A DNA stretch of 64,000 bases. Origin: Parapristionchus giblindavisi (taxonomy: Eukaryota; Nematoda; Chromadorea; Rhabditida; Diplogasteridae). The notes beneath the pieces were generated by a model, which worked only from the letters and a program-made list of their open reading frames with translations, ran no database searches and was not told the origin of the DNA. The stretch lies in the NCBI GenBank assembly GCA_943737045.1, contig CALSFV010000003.1, positions 806,001-870,000 of the forward strand. Reading direction: 5' to 3'. A program made the position numbers and the translations under genes. Shown here piece by piece: positions 63,943 to 64,000 of the stretch; position 1 is the first letter of the stretch, and each line of letters opens with the position of its first letter.

Positions 63943-64000
63943 TAAGCGATTTTAACTGCCACTTTTTTGAAGAGCAGAAGATAACTTGTCCAAGCAACTA

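Overview
The window is eukaryotic and almost certainly from an invertebrate animal. It has a spliced gene with short GT-AG introns, a metazoan-type calpain, an APE-type LINE, a Ty3/gypsy element, tRNA-derived SINEs and several small foldback (MITE-like) families. Nothing bacterial is seen. I cannot fix the phylum from the sequence alone.

Layout. (1) Positions 1-46986 are one large satellite array of about 46 head-to-tail units. The basic unit is about 830-865 bp. Each unit carries a purine (GA)n(GGA)n tract, apart from two that have lost it. Units fall into subfamilies: A about 1-14760, B about 14760-24402, C on both sides of the LTR element up to about 43.0 kb, and mosaics up to 46986. Several dimers are locally re-amplified with periods of about 1703, 1707, 1718 and 1894 bp. 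(2) Three kinds of mobile DNA interrupt the array. A 5'-truncated LINE lies at 24403-27263. A nearly complete gypsy element with nearly identical LTRs lies at 28321-32565 on the minus strand. A 109-bp perfect foldback element sits at the same site in eight units, so it was amplified with the satellite. (3) 46987-49039 is AT-rich and holds no gene I can support. (4) 49040-59842 holds a complete, 28-exon gene for a calpain-15/small-optic-lobes (SOL) type cysteine protease on the plus strand. Its introns are loaded with small elements, including a 1.79-kb palindrome. (5) 59843-64000 has no protein gene. It holds MITEs (one hAT-like with an 8-bp target duplication), two copies of a tRNA-derived SINE, a dispersed direct repeat and a pyrimidine tract.

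The only host protein gene supported here is the calpain. Its model rests on 28 exons whose phases all agree (2502 nt, 833 residues plus stop), a zinc finger in register at the N terminus, a full Cys-His-Asn triad and the SOL-type C-terminal domain. The rest of the window records genome dynamics: unequal exchange in the array, gene conversion between units, TE insertion, and re-amplification of an inserted element. I did not find a convincing new defence or enzymatic system. The most unusual items are the array that carries the foldback, the gypsy element with a clean in-frame loss of RNase H plus the integrase zinc domain, and the intronic palindrome.
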